Numbered from the stretch's first letter, positions 51,941 to 61,603 are shown. The stretch is 64,000 bases of DNA from Chamaesiphon sp041738715 (GCA_041738715.1 JBGSPI010000095.1:12161-76160), one strand, 5' to 3'. The notes: generated from the sequence alone by a model not told the origin. Translations and numbers: made by a program.

Positions 51941-51961
51941 GACAAAATCAACAGTGAAATG

Positions 51962-54136
51962 TTATTTAATAAACAGCATTTCTTGATAAGTTGGTAATGG
52001 CCATAGATCGTCAGCGATTTCAGATTCTAATCCATCTGCATATTTCCGCACTTCATCCATTAACGGACGGACAGTTTGGACTAAATACTGCATGTGTGCA
52101 GCGGTAGAATCAAAATCATGATTGCTCAATGCCAAATCCAACTTGCTGACTAAATCCATCATCGACTTTGTTAAATTAGCTACCTTTTGGGTAATTTCGG
52201 TATCAAAATCGACACCGATTTCTTTGAGTCCAGCAACAGTAGTTGCTAGATCGGTTAAATAACGAGTAGCCGCCGGATAAATTAGTGTTTTTGCCATACT
52301 GATCACCAGTTTGGCTTCAACTTCGATCGAGAGAATATACTGCTCGGCATAAGTTTCATAGCGACTTGCCAGTTCCACCGGCGAGAGAATGCCCATGCTG
52401 TCAAATAGCTCTTCGATCTCTTTTTCTTGCAAGACAGGTAAAGCATCTGCTGTCGTCCGCAGGTTACGTAAACCGCGTTCTTCGACTGCCATTTTATGCC
52501 ACTCTTCCGAGTAACCGTTACCATTGAAGACGACCGCACCATGAGTATCGATCACTTCCTTCAGTACGGTCTGAATCGCCGCATTTAGTTCGGTGCCTTT
52601 GGCGATTTCACCTTCTAATTTATTCGCCATCCAGTTCAGGGAATCCGCCAGGATAGTATTCATCGCGACGAGTGGCCCTGCCACCGACTGTCCAGAACCC
52701 ACAGCCCGAAACTCAAACCGATTGCCAGTGAAGGCAAATGGGGAAGTCCGGTTGCGGTCTCCGGCATCTTTGGGTAATACAGGTAGAGTATCTACGCCAA
52801 TGTGCATCACCCCTTTTGTCGTAGATCCAGTTAAAGCTCCCTGCTTGATTTGCTCGAAGACATCTTGCAGTTGGGAACCCAGATAAACGGACATAATTGC
52901 TGGTGGAGCTTCATTGGCACCCAAGCGATGGTCGTTGCTAGCCGTCGCCACTACCGCCCGTAAGAGTGGCCCAAATTTGTGAACGCCGCGAATTACCGCA
53001 CCACAGAAGACCAGGAATTGGGCATTGGCGTGCGGTGTGTCGCCAGGATCTAAGAGGTTGCCTTGAGTGGCATTGCCGACCGACCAGTTGACATGTTTAC
53101 CAGAACCATTAATCCCGGCAAAGGGTTTCTCATGGAGTAAACACATGAACCCATGCTTTTTGGCAGCGGTGCGCAAAATTGTCATGATCAACTGCTGGTG
53201 GTCAGTTGCCACGTTTGCAGCTTCAAAATAAGGGGCAATCTCAAATTGACCTGGAGCTACTTCATTGTGGCGAGTTTTCGCCGGAATACCGAGTCGGTAT
53301 AACCGCTCTTCCACATCCTGCATATATACTTGTACCCGCTCAGGAATTGCCCCAAAGTAGTGGTCATCAAATTGTTGACCTTTGGGTGATGGCTTGCCAA
53401 ATAGAGTTCTTCCGGCGAGGAGCAAGTCAGGACGACTATTGGCAAAGTTGGCATCGACGAGAAAGTATTCTTGTTCGGCACCACAGCTAGAGTTGACCGG
53501 AGCAATGTTAGTATTGCCGAGGATTTTTAAGACTCTGGTTGCAGCTTTATTCATTGCTGCATTGGAGCGCAACAGGGGCGTTTTCTTATCTAGAGCTTCA
53601 CCTGTCCAGGAGACAAACACAGTCGGAATGCACAGGGTGGCACCGTTGTCTGTTTCCATAATAAACGCTGGACTGGTGACATCCCAGGCAGTATAGCCCC
53701 GCGCTTCAAAGGTGGAACGAATCCCGCCATTGGGGAAAGATGAACCATCAGGCTCACCTTGAACGAGGAGTTTACCCGCAAACTCGGAGATCACTGAGCC
53801 GTCGCCCTGCACGGAAATAAAACCATCGTGCTTTTCTGCCGTGGCATTGGTTAGGGGATAGAAGACGTGAGCATAATATAATGCACCTTTTGAGATTGCC
53901 CAGTCTTTCATGGCGATGGCGACTGCGTCAGCGATCGATAGATCGAGTGCTTCGCCTGTTTGAATTGTCTTTCTGACGGACTTAAAAATGTCTTTGGGCA
54001 GACTCTCCTGCATTTTGCTCAGGGTAAAAACATCTGCGGCCCACAGATCCTCTAACCGTTTGGGAGCCTTGGGTGGCATTGGTTCACGGTTGGTGATTTG
54101 ATAGATTGCTTGACTCCGGGCTTCGTTTCCACTCAC
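51962..54136 (-). CDS. glnN: Glutamine synthetase type III
   Basis: Large-type glutamine synthetase (GSIII), 724 aa, joining glutamate and ammonia. In cyanobacteria glnN is the second GS, induced under nitrogen starvation. Segments of the GSIII family are KDWAISKGALYYAHVFYPLT, SSCGAEQEYFLVD, KTRHNEVAPGQFEIAPYFE, INGSGKHVNWSVGN and FVFTGNRFEFRAVGSGQS-like (NRFEFRAVGSGQSVAGP). GTG start at 54136 with GAGAGG about 13 bases upstream. The canonical NtcA site GTA-N8-TAC was not found upstream; a perfect 11-bp inverted repeat is present instead. Confidence 0.95.
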   Translation of the reverse strand: MSGNEARSQAIYQITNREPMPPKAPKRLEDLWAADVFTLSKMQESLPKDIFKSVRKTIQTGEALDLSIADAVAIAMKDWAISKGALYYAHVFYPLTNATAEKHDGFISVQGDGSVISEFAGKLLVQGEPDGSSFPNGGIRSTFEARGYTAWDVTSPAFIMETDNGATLCIPTVFVSWTGEALDKKTPLLRSNAAMNKAATRVLKILGNTNIAPVNSSCGAEQEYFLVDANFANSRPDLLLAGRTLFGKPSPKGQQFDDHYFGAIPERVQVYMQDVEERLYRLGIPAKTRHNEVAPGQFEIAPYFEAANVATDHQQLIMTILRTAAKKHGFMCLLHEKPFAGINGSGKHVNWSVGNATQGNLLDPGDTPHANAQFLVFCGAVIRGVHKFGPLLRAVVATASNDHRLGANEAPPAIMSVYLGSQLQDVFEQIKQGALTGSTTKGVMHIGVDTLPVLPKDAGDRNRTSPFAFTGNRFEFRAVGSGQSVAGPLVAMNTILADSLNWMANKLEGEIAKGTELNAAIQTVLKEVIDTHGAVVFNGNGYSEEWHKMAVEERGLRNLRTTADALPVLQEKEIEELFDSMGILSPVELASRYETYAEQYILSIEVEAKLVISMAKTLIYPAATRYLTDLATTVAGLKEIGVDFDTEITQKVANLTKSMMDLVSKLDLALSNHDFDSTAAHMQYLVQTVRPLMDEVRKYADGLESEIADDLWPLPTYQEMLFIK

Positions 54137-54523
54137 TGCTTTTTTCCTCTCTGGCTCTTGACACTAGTAAATAATAATTGTGATAGATACTAAGAATAGA
54201 TACATATGATACTGAATCTACACTAATAAATCTGCATGTGATGGTAGTTGACGGCAAAATTACAGTAGTTTTTTGCAACTACTGTAACTGCACGTGGTAG
54301 CTTCTAACATTAAGTCAGACTGTACGACGGATAAGATCGATCGAAAACAATCTCATTGTGATGAGTAGCTCGACTTTGCTGGTCGATGAGAACTGAGGCT
54401 GTCTTAATTAAATACTAGCGCGAGATCTGCCAAATTTCTGGCGATCGAGATCGGATCGAAATTAATGGACTAAATATTGTTACGATCGGGTAGATGGATC
54501 GATCGATTAGAGAGAGTTGAATT
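54137..54523. other. 387-base divergent intergenic region between glnN and a hypothetical gene
   Basis: AT-rich. It holds the palindrome at 54260-54287, several HIP1-like GATCGATC words, and promoter-like TATGATACT near 54205. No gene recognised. Confidence 0.5.
54260..54287. promoter_or_regulatory. Perfect 11-bp inverted repeat upstream of glnN
   Basis: TTACAGTAGTT (54260-54270), spacer TTTTGC (54271-54276), AACTACTGTAA (54277-54287). The arms are fully complementary. It lies 124 bases upstream of the glnN start. The inner half-sites form GTA-N12-TAC, not the N8 spacing of NtcA. It may be an operator. Confidence 0.6.
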
Positions 54524-54967
54524 ATGCTGCACGGTTTAATGTGGTTGCCGTTACTGGCAATATTTATCTGGCTAGCTAAAGCAGGTTATGATGAGTATCA
54601 AAAAATTGAGGCTTACCGACGCTGGGCGGTTAATTTCGATCGATGCAAATATGATATATATGCGGTGATGGGGTTAAAAGATCGTCAAATTAGCTGGGGC
54701 AAACCAACTAAATCTGAACCAAAAGATCTCCAAAGTTTCAGTCTCGATCGAGTTAATCAGATTCAACTATTTGTCGATAATCGCTCGATCAATCTAGCAA
54801 ATATGCCCGATCGTGGTCAGAAAATTAGTCTGAGATTCCAATTTGCCGATACCAATGAATCGATCGATATTCCCTTTACTGAAATTCCTCTAGCGGCTGA
54901 ATGGGCAAAATTACTGTCAATTTTAGAGGATAGCCACAAAGCTCCAGAAATATCAACGATCGATTAA
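54524..54967 (+). CDS. Hypothetical membrane-anchored protein, 147 aa
   Basis: The protein starts MLHGLMWLPLLAIFIWLAKAG, a single N-terminal membrane helix, then a soluble domain with YDEYQKIEAYRRWAVNFDRCKYDIYAVMGL and LRFQFADTNESIDIPFTEI. I recall similar conserved proteins in cyanobacteria but no function. Its stop overlaps the stop end of the PP2C phosphatase gene by four bases, convergent. ATG start after GAGAGAG. Confidence 0.7.
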   Translation: MLHGLMWLPLLAIFIWLAKAGYDEYQKIEAYRRWAVNFDRCKYDIYAVMGLKDRQISWGKPTKSEPKDLQSFSLDRVNQIQLFVDNRSINLANMPDRGQKISLRFQFADTNESIDIPFTEIPLAAEWAKLLSILEDSHKAPEISTID

Positions 54968-56352
54968 TTAACCTTCATCACCACCATTGTCATATCATCC
55001 CCACCAGATCGATCGACACCAATAAAAGTATTGAGAGTAGCAATAATTCGATCGAGAGTAGCTTGAGAACCTAGTCGCTGCTGGCAAGCCAAATGGAAGG
55101 TATGAATCAGATTTTCCTCACTGAACCGTTCTCCATCCTGATTAGCTGCATCAGTAAAACCATCAGTGTAGTAAATGATCGTATCACCTGACTGGAGTTG
55201 GATCTGCCCTTCCTCATACTCAGAATCAGCATCCAGTCCAATCAACATCCCCTGTGTATCCAGTCGCGAGATGCGATCTGTTGCGGCTTGCCAATATAGA
55301 GGTGGATTGTGGGCTGCATTGGTGTAGGTTAGTGTTTTGGTAACGGGATTGTATTCTGAATAAAACAAGGTGACAAATCGACTGGAATTTTCGAGATCGG
55401 CATACATAACTCGGTTGAGATGTTGCAGAATCAGCGCAGGTGAATGACCATTTAAGACTTCAGCCCGTAACATTCCCCGTGTCATAGTCATAATTAGCCC
55501 GGCGGGGACTCCTTTTCCCATCACATCCCCAATCACAATACTCCACTTATTTGTCACCGCAGCATCGATTTGTTTATTAGTCAACCTGTCGTAATTGGCC
55601 GGAATAAAATCATAGTAATCACCAGCAACATGATTAGCATTGAGATAGCAAGCTGCCAACTCCAGCCCAGGAATATCCGGGAATTTTTTGGGTAGTAATC
55701 GTTCTTGAATTTCAGCCCCAATTTCCAACTCACGATTGAGTCGTTCTTTATTTCTCAGTTCAACAGTTAATTCATCATTGGCAATCGCCACCGCAGTCTG
55801 GTCGGCGACTAACTGTAATAATTTCTGGCGATCTGCTGTCCACTCATAGCTGGAATTGCTAGTAAACACATATAGCCGACCTCTTTCGCCACTTTCCAAT
55901 AAAATTGGTGTGCGAAAAATTTTGACTCCAAAATCAAGATCTCGCTCGATATTACTCTCTAATTTCTCCCAAATATTACCATCAAAGGTAGTATTTTGAG
56001 CAACGTTTGGTCGATCTATCACATCAGTCAAAGTCTGATAAATTGCCGTTTCTATCCCATGCCGTAAATTATTACAATCATTTTCCCCTTGACAGTGCAA
56101 CTGCATAATCTGAAGTTGACCAGTTTTTTTAAACAAAATAATTGCTCCTGACTCAGCATCAGTAACTCTTGTCACCATTAATGGAATTATTTCCAAAAAC
56201 TGATTGAGATTTTTGAAACTCCGTAGTGCAAAACTAAGATTGCTCAGGAGTTCGTGAGTTTTCTTTTGCTGCCGATTGAGATTTGCTACTAATTCTTTGA
56301 GCGCAACTACTGGTGTAACTTGAGATGCAGACGGGGAAACGGGGGTAGACAT
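54964..56352 (-). CDS. PP2C-type serine phosphatase with GAF domain (RsbU/SpoIIE-like)
   Basis: A 462 aa cytoplasmic protein. The N-terminal coiled segment is followed by a GAF domain (about 45-195) and a SpoIIE phosphatase domain (about 215-460): ELEIGAEIQERLLPKKFP, VAGDYYDFI, SIVIGDVMGKGVPAGLIMTM, IYYTDGFTDAANQDGERF and SGGDDMTMVVMKV, with the metal aspartates intact. Such proteins dephosphorylate anti-sigma antagonists; no partner gene is adjacent. It lies 18 bases after ftsY's upstream end on the minus strand, so ftsY precedes it in transcription order only if the genes are read independently. Confidence 0.88.
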   Translation of the reverse strand: MSTPVSPSASQVTPVVALKELVANLNRQQKKTHELLSNLSFALRSFKNLNQFLEIIPLMVTRVTDAESGAIILFKKTGQLQIMQLHCQGENDCNNLRHGIETAIYQTLTDVIDRPNVAQNTTFDGNIWEKLESNIERDLDFGVKIFRTPILLESGERGRLYVFTSNSSYEWTADRQKLLQLVADQTAVAIANDELTVELRNKERLNRELEIGAEIQERLLPKKFPDIPGLELAACYLNANHVAGDYYDFIPANYDRLTNKQIDAAVTNKWSIVIGDVMGKGVPAGLIMTMTRGMLRAEVLNGHSPALILQHLNRVMYADLENSSRFVTLFYSEYNPVTKTLTYTNAAHNPPLYWQAATDRISRLDTQGMLIGLDADSEYEEGQIQLQSGDTIIYYTDGFTDAANQDGERFSEENLIHTFHLACQQRLGSQATLDRIIATLNTFIGVDRSGGDDMTMVVMKVN

Positions 56353-56370
56353 ATATACTTAGGCTATTTC

Positions 56371-57915
56371 CTAACCACTTAATAAAGCTTCAACAAACTC
56401 ATAGCTAGAAAAAGGACGTAAATCTTCGATACCTTCGCCAGCCCCGATAAACCGAATTGGTAAACCAAGTTGCTGCACTACTGCTAGCGCAACACCACCT
56501 TTGGCGGTACCATCCAACTTAGTCAAAACTACACCACTTAACTTAGCTGCTTCGGCAAAGACCTGTGCCTGACGTAAGCCATTTTGACCCAAAGTAGCAT
56601 CCAAAACGAGTAGGGACTCAATCTGGGCACCGCTTGCCTGTTTGTCCACAATCCGCCGAATTTTGCTTAACTCGTCCATCAGATTCTTTTTATTCTGGAG
56701 TCTACCAGCGGTATCGACTAATAGTAACTCAGTTCCTCTGGATTGGGCAGCACTAATTGCATCAAACACCACTGCGGCAGGATCTGTATTTTGACCGGGA
56801 TTAGCAATTACTTCAATTCCACTGCGTTTTCCCCAGACTTTCACCTGTTCGACTGCGGCGGCACGAAAGGTATCCCCAGCCGCAATCAGACACTGATAGC
56901 CAGATGACTGGGTCATGTGGGCGAGTTTGCCAATCGTCGTTGTTTTGCCAACACCATTCACGCCGACGAATAACCAGATATTCAGCGTATCTTTGACGGG
57001 CATAAATTCCTCGACATAGTTTGCCTGATAGGGCTGGTCGAGTAAATCGCGTAAAATTTGTTTGAGATAGGCGAGGGCTTCTTCTGGTGGCAAAGATTCT
57101 TGGCGTAATTTAGCCTGCAAGGTTTCAATTACATAATCGGTTGCTTCTACACCAACATCGGCTTGCAGGAGCAGGGTTTCGATCGATTCTACAGCTTCGG
57201 CATTGAGTGGACCTTGACCGATGAGAGCCTTAAATTGATTGATAAATCCCCGCCGGGTTTTGTCCAAACCTTGACGTAATTTTTTCAGCCAGTTAATCTC
57301 ATCTAAAGATACTTGTTCTGGTGTTCTGCCTAGATCTGCGAGGACTTTCGCCGACCACAAGAATTCATCATCTAATTCGATATCGACCGCAGGAGCATCT
57401 GGTTCGACAGTTTCAATTGCTGTTGCCTTGAGTCGCTCAATCCGCTGCTGACGGTCATCTCGTGCCCAGATGGGAGTGTTTTGATCGGCTGTGTCAATTG
57501 CTTCTGGCTCATCAATTGTGGTTTCCACCACGAGATCTTCAACTGTCTGCTCAACGGAAATTTCGGCTGGTGCCAAATTTAAGTTTGGCTCACTCCAAGG
57601 CTCGGTAATTGTGGTTGCTACCGCTGGTGTGTCAACTGATCCAGGCGTGTCGATTGCTGGTGGCGAATCTATGGTGGTTTCGGCGATCGCAACTTCTGGT
57701 TGTTGTGTTGTAGCCTGTTGTTGTTGGATATTTTGATAGGCAGCTTTCGCCCAGACTAGATAGTCTGTCGCAACTTCGGCAGTTGGTGTCTCGATCTTGG
57801 CTGCTTCTACCTCTTCGATCTCAGATGTTGGCATCTGTTCCCGATCTGATTCTGGTGTAGATGAATCTTCCGCATCAGATCGATCGAATTTCCGCCGAAA
57901 CCAGTTGAAAACCAT
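56371..57915 (-). CDS. ftsY: Signal recognition particle receptor FtsY
   Basis: SRP receptor GTPase of 514 aa that docks ribosome-nascent chain complexes at the membrane. The N-terminal about 190 residues form an acidic, Thr/Ala/Val-rich linker with no fixed fold. The NG domain has G1 GVNGVGKTTTIGKLAH (about 318-333), DTFRAAAVEQ, G3 DTAGRLQNK, G4 TKLDGTAKGG and GEGIEDLRPF near the C terminus. Length slightly above that of E. coli FtsY. ATG start. Confidence 0.96.
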   Translation of the reverse strand: MVFNWFRRKFDRSDAEDSSTPESDREQMPTSEIEEVEAAKIETPTAEVATDYLVWAKAAYQNIQQQQATTQQPEVAIAETTIDSPPAIDTPGSVDTPAVATTITEPWSEPNLNLAPAEISVEQTVEDLVVETTIDEPEAIDTADQNTPIWARDDRQQRIERLKATAIETVEPDAPAVDIELDDEFLWSAKVLADLGRTPEQVSLDEINWLKKLRQGLDKTRRGFINQFKALIGQGPLNAEAVESIETLLLQADVGVEATDYVIETLQAKLRQESLPPEEALAYLKQILRDLLDQPYQANYVEEFMPVKDTLNIWLFVGVNGVGKTTTIGKLAHMTQSSGYQCLIAAGDTFRAAAVEQVKVWGKRSGIEVIANPGQNTDPAAVVFDAISAAQSRGTELLLVDTAGRLQNKKNLMDELSKIRRIVDKQASGAQIESLLVLDATLGQNGLRQAQVFAEAAKLSGVVLTKLDGTAKGGVALAVVQQLGLPIRFIGAGEGIEDLRPFSSYEFVEALLSG

Positions 57916-57974
57916 AATAAATATTTGAATTATGAATTATAAGTTAATTAGAGATAGATTAAGTTGGGCACTTG

Positions 57975-58622
57975 TTAGTCAACAACACCAGATTTTAATT
58001 GTTCGGTCACTCGCCGCAGCACACCATTGATCAACTTTCGTCCTTGATCGTCGCTGTAGCGTTTTGCCAATTCGATCGCCTCGTTAATCGCAATCCGTTC
58101 TTCTACGCCCAGATAGACAATTTCGGCTACTGCTAATCGGAGAATATCTCGATCGATTTTTGGTAACCGAGTTAGTTGCCAATCTACAATACTTTTACTC
58201 AAAAGTGTGTCGATCTCAGCCGATTCTTCGGTAGTCTTGACGAGCAGTTGCAGGGCATAACTACGGACATCTGGACGATTAAAGTTATTGATAGATTCTG
58301 GCATTTCCAAGGCTTGGTCTAGCCGTTCGATCGCTTTTTGGAGCAAATCGATGGCATCTTTGGTCATCACTCTCGCACTTTCCACATCACTGGCTCTAGT
58401 TTGACTATTTAGTAATCGATCGTTACTGCGTTGTAAGTCGGCAGATGCTGATTCGATCGCTTCTTTAGTTTCTTCCCGCAGTGTGACAATCGCTTTGAGG
58501 ACGATCTCTTCTAGCGTCAATTGCAACTCGCGCGGTCGCGCCTGTGCCAGTTTTTTTTGGGCTTTGGATAACTGAGGGATAGCTAGTAGAGCCAACTCAC
58601 GGGCAATAGTTTGAGCTTTCAT
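57975..58622 (-). CDS. nusB: Transcription antitermination factor NusB
   Basis: NusB of 215 aa, which binds boxA RNA with NusE during rRNA transcription. The C-terminal domain carries WQLTRLPKIDRDILRLAVAEIVYL, ERIAINEAIELAKRYSDDQGRKLINGVLRRV, the NusB signature. A long N-terminal extension (about 1-80, with ARELALLAIPQLSK) is typical of cyanobacterial NusB. It lies 59 bases upstream of ftsY on the minus strand, and is likely in one operon with ftsY. Confidence 0.95.
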   Translation of the reverse strand: MKAQTIARELALLAIPQLSKAQKKLAQARPRELQLTLEEIVLKAIVTLREETKEAIESASADLQRSNDRLLNSQTRASDVESARVMTKDAIDLLQKAIERLDQALEMPESINNFNRPDVRSYALQLLVKTTEESAEIDTLLSKSIVDWQLTRLPKIDRDILRLAVAEIVYLGVEERIAINEAIELAKRYSDDQGRKLINGVLRRVTEQLKSGVVD

Positions 58623-58790
58623 TGGGGCGATCGGATAGCGGTGGAAAAGCCCCTGATTATAACACGACTGGGAATAGGCGGTCGGTTTGAGTGATTGGAA
58701 AATCGTCGCGAATTTTCTTTGACGGATATACCGATCTGTGGTACCTTAATAGATTGTGTGAACTTTATTCAGATCGACAAGCAATAACCC

Positions 58791-60119
58791 TTGGCTAACG
58801 TAGTCGTAATTGGTGCCCAATGGGGCGATGAAGGAAAAGGAAAAATAACCGATTTACTTAGTAAATCGGCAGATGTGGTCGTGCGTTACCAAGGGGGTGT
58901 CAACGCTGGTCACACCGTGGTCGTACAGGGTCGAACCTTTAAACTCCACTTAATTCCTTCGGGGATTCTCTACCCCGCAACTGAATGTATTATTGGATGT
59001 GGGACAGTAATCGACCCCAAAGTCCTGATCGAAGAACTCGACAGACTTGCCGAACTCAATGTCCCCACCGATAACCTGATGATTTCTCAGACTGCTCACG
59101 TCACGATGCCCTATCATCGGACAATCGATCTAGCTTCTGAAGAAGTCCGGGGCAGCCATAAAATCGGGACGACAGGCAGAGGCATCGGCCCCACCTATGC
59201 AGATAAGTCCGAACGGATGGGCATTCGAGTTCAAGATATGATGGATGAACCAGCATTTCGCGAATTGCTGACCTGGACGATCGAGCGAAAAAATGAGATT
59301 TTGGAAAAACTCTACAATTTACCACCGCTCGATCCAGCCGAAATCGCTGACGAATACTTGGGCTATGCCAAAAGGTTACGCCCCCATATTGTCAATACTT
59401 CCATCAAAATATATGATGCGGTGCGCCGTCGCCGCAATATTTTATTTGAAGGTGCTCAAGGAACACTGCTCGATCTCGACCACGGTACCTATCCTTACGT
59501 AACATCATCTAATCCCATTGCGGGGGGAGCTTGTGTTGGCACAGGGATTGGTCCAACCACGATCGATCGCGTCATTGGTATTGCCAAAGCTTATACTACC
59601 CGCGTCGGTGAAGGCCCCTTCCCCACCGAAATTACTGGTGGTGTTGGGGACATTTTAGGCGATCGGGGTGCCGAATTTGGCACGACGACTGGACGGAAGC
59701 GGCGGTGTGGCTGGTTTGATGGCGTAATTGGTCGTTATGCCGTCCGCATCAATGGGATGGATTGCATGGCAATTACCAAACTAGATGTGTTGGACGAACT
59801 CGAAGAGATTAAAGTCTGTGTTGCCTACGAAATCGATGGTCAGCAGACAACTGATTTCCCGGATTCCGCTCGTCATTTTGCCGAGTGTCGTCCAGTTTAC
59901 AAGACCTTTCCTGGCTGGAAACAATCTACCTCGGACTGTCGATCGCTTGAAGATTTGCCTAAAGCTGCTTTAGACTATCTCAAGTTCCTCGCTGACCTGA
60001 TGGAAGTGCCAATTTCCATCGTTTCCCTTGGCCCTAGTCGCGACCAAACAATTATTGTGGAAGATCCGATTCATGGCCCCAAACGTGGATTACTATCTGC
60101 TGACGGGACTCCCGTATAG
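58791..60119 (+). CDS. purA: Adenylosuccinate synthetase
   Basis: GTP-dependent enzyme of 442 aa that converts IMP and aspartate to adenylosuccinate. The P-loop-like GAQWGDEGKGKITDLLS (about 8-24), YQGGVNAGHTVV, IGTTGRGIGPTYADK, LFEGAQGTLLDLDHGTYPYVTSSN (split: GAQGTLLDLDHGT) and TTTGRKRRCGWFD give a full signature. TTG start at 58791 places the first motif at residue 8 as usual. Divergent from nusB; no Shine-Dalgarno recognisable. Confidence 0.97.
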   Translation: MANVVVIGAQWGDEGKGKITDLLSKSADVVVRYQGGVNAGHTVVVQGRTFKLHLIPSGILYPATECIIGCGTVIDPKVLIEELDRLAELNVPTDNLMISQTAHVTMPYHRTIDLASEEVRGSHKIGTTGRGIGPTYADKSERMGIRVQDMMDEPAFRELLTWTIERKNEILEKLYNLPPLDPAEIADEYLGYAKRLRPHIVNTSIKIYDAVRRRRNILFEGAQGTLLDLDHGTYPYVTSSNPIAGGACVGTGIGPTTIDRVIGIAKAYTTRVGEGPFPTEITGGVGDILGDRGAEFGTTTGRKRRCGWFDGVIGRYAVRINGMDCMAITKLDVLDELEEIKVCVAYEIDGQQTTDFPDSARHFAECRPVYKTFPGWKQSTSDCRSLEDLPKAALDYLKFLADLMEVPISIVSLGPSRDQTIIVEDPIHGPKRGLLSADGTPV

Positions 60120-60268
60120 TGGGGACTGGGGGACGAGGAGATATAGCGAACTATCTATTCCCTACCCCCTACCCCCTTGGTTGCTGAGCGTAGTCGAAGC
60201 AAACCCCTATCCCCTTGGTTGCTGAGCGTAGTCGAAGCAAACCCCTACCCCCCACCCCCTAAATTACT
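60120..60268. repeat. Tandem 37-bp repeat in purA-rplY spacer
   Basis: CCCCTTGGTTGCTGAGCGTA plus GTCGAAGCAAACCCCTA occurs twice, at 60173-60209 and 60211-60247, with a 38-base period. The core TTGCTGAGCGTAGTCGAAGC is a dispersed cyanobacterial word. Polypyrimidine CCCCTACCCCC runs flank it. Confidence 0.8.
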
Positions 60269-60565
60269 ATGGAACTCTCGATCGAATGTAAACAACGTGT
60301 TGCTGGTAGCAAACCAAATGCACTCCGTCGCGCCGGACAGATTCCGGTGAATCTCTATGGACACGATGGTGATAAATCACTGTTATTAACACTGGATGCC
60401 AAAAGTGTTGAAAACTTGATCAAGAAAGCTAGGATTAATAAGACTCCAGTTGAAGTCAGTATTCCTGAATTATCTTGGAAAGGTACGACCGTAATTAAAG
60501 AAATCCAAACTCATCCTTGGAAAAACTTTCCTTATCACTTGAGTTTTCATGCTGTCAACGCATAA
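60269..60565 (+). CDS. rplY: 50S ribosomal protein L25 (short form)
   Basis: A 98 aa 5S-rRNA-binding protein, without the C-terminal Ctc domain. ELSIECKQRVAGSKPNALRRAGQIPVNLYGHDGD (split: GSKPNALRRAGQIPVNLYG) is the L25 signature; KAVNA-like ending. The short form is common in cyanobacteria. ATG start; no clear Shine-Dalgarno. A terminator hairpin follows 27 bases downstream. Confidence 0.92.
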   Translation: MELSIECKQRVAGSKPNALRRAGQIPVNLYGHDGDKSLLLTLDAKSVENLIKKARINKTPVEVSIPELSWKGTTVIKEIQTHPWKNFPYHLSFHAVNA

Positions 60566-60591
60566 GATTCATAATTAGTAATCATCTTGCA

Positions 60592-60628
60592 AAAGAGGGC
60601 GATCTAAATGAAGGTCGTCCTCTTTTTG
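60592..60628 (+). terminator. Rho-independent terminator after rplY
   Basis: AAAGAGGGCGATC (60592-60604) pairs with GGTCGTCCTCTTT (60613-60625), two G-U pairs, followed by TTTTTG. Good terminator. Confidence 0.85.
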
Positions 60629-60657
60629 TTAAGCTAGCGCAAGCGACAAAATAACCA

Positions 60658-61563
60658 ATGCCACAGATTACCGGAACGACTAAATTATTAGGAGTAATTG
60701 GCGATCCGATCGCCCATTCACTCTCCCCCATTATCCATAATGCGGCGATCGCCCACTTAGATTTAGATTATGTCTATGTGGCATTTCCCATCACTCCAGC
60801 TAATCTAGCCATTTCGCTGGACGGTTTCACCGCGATGGGCGTGGTGGGGTGTAGTGTGACAATCCCTCATAAACAAGCAATTATTCCGCTCCTGACAGAT
60901 ATTACCCCCCTAGCGAGAGCCGTAGGCGCAGTAAATACCCTCTGGAACACGCCAACAGGCTGGCAGGGGACAAATACTGACGTTACTGGATTTATCAGCC
61001 CTCTGGCGGCAATAGAGCGGGACTGGGCACAGACAACGGCAGTGATTTTAGGCAATGGTGGGGCTGCTCGGGCAGTGGTAGCTGGATGTCATCAATTAGG
61101 CTGTGGACAGATTCACGTGGTTGGGCGAGATGAATCGAAATTAGTTGAGTTTAGGGACAGTTGGCGGGATATTCACCTGACTGTCAACGGTCAAAATTTT
61201 CCTTCAGGGGTAACTATCCAAACTCATGGATGGGATGAATTACCAACTTTAATTGAGACCGACAATTTACTACTAGTTAATAGTACACCGATCGGGATGC
61301 ACCCACAGACAGAGGCTAGTCCGATTAGTGCAGAAATCATGGACCGATTGAAACCGAATGCCATTGTATATGATTTGATCTATACACCCAGTCCGACTAA
61401 ATTTCTGCAATTAGCCCAAGTTCGATCGGGTATTATAGCGATCGATGGACTAGAAATGCTCGTCCAACAAGGTGCTGTGGCTTTTGAATTATGGTTGCAA
61501 CAACCTGCTCCAATAGATATCATGCGTCAAGCTCTACGTAAACATCTCGATCAAACACATTAA
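60658..61563 (+). CDS. aroE: Shikimate dehydrogenase
   Basis: NADPH-dependent enzyme of 301 aa in aromatic amino acid synthesis. GDPIAHSLSPIIHNAAIAHL (about 14-33) with Ser-x-Ser substrate contacts, TIPHKQAIIPLLTDI with the catalytic Lys, NTDVTGF, VILGNGGAARAVVAG (nucleotide fold) and LVNSTPIGMHP match AroE. ATG start 93 bases after the rplY stop. Confidence 0.96.
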   Translation: MPQITGTTKLLGVIGDPIAHSLSPIIHNAAIAHLDLDYVYVAFPITPANLAISLDGFTAMGVVGCSVTIPHKQAIIPLLTDITPLARAVGAVNTLWNTPTGWQGTNTDVTGFISPLAAIERDWAQTTAVILGNGGAARAVVAGCHQLGCGQIHVVGRDESKLVEFRDSWRDIHLTVNGQNFPSGVTIQTHGWDELPTLIETDNLLLVNSTPIGMHPQTEASPISAEIMDRLKPNAIVYDLIYTPSPTKFLQLAQVRSGIIAIDGLEMLVQQGAVAFELWLQQPAPIDIMRQALRKHLDQTH

Positions 61564-61571
61564 ACAAGGAA

Positions 61572-61603
61572 CCGCCCAAAACACAATTAAGTGTTTCAGG
61601 CGG
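61572..61603 (+). terminator. Hairpin after aroE
   Basis: CCGCC (61572-61576) plus AAACAC (61579-61584) pair with GTGTTT (61591-61596) plus GGCGG (61599-61603), with a CA/CA internal loop. No T-run; about nine bases after the stop. Confidence 0.65.

Noticed and set aside
54276..54300. Possible NtcA box near GTAACTGCACGTGG
   Set aside because: The required GTA-N8-TAC spacing is not met.
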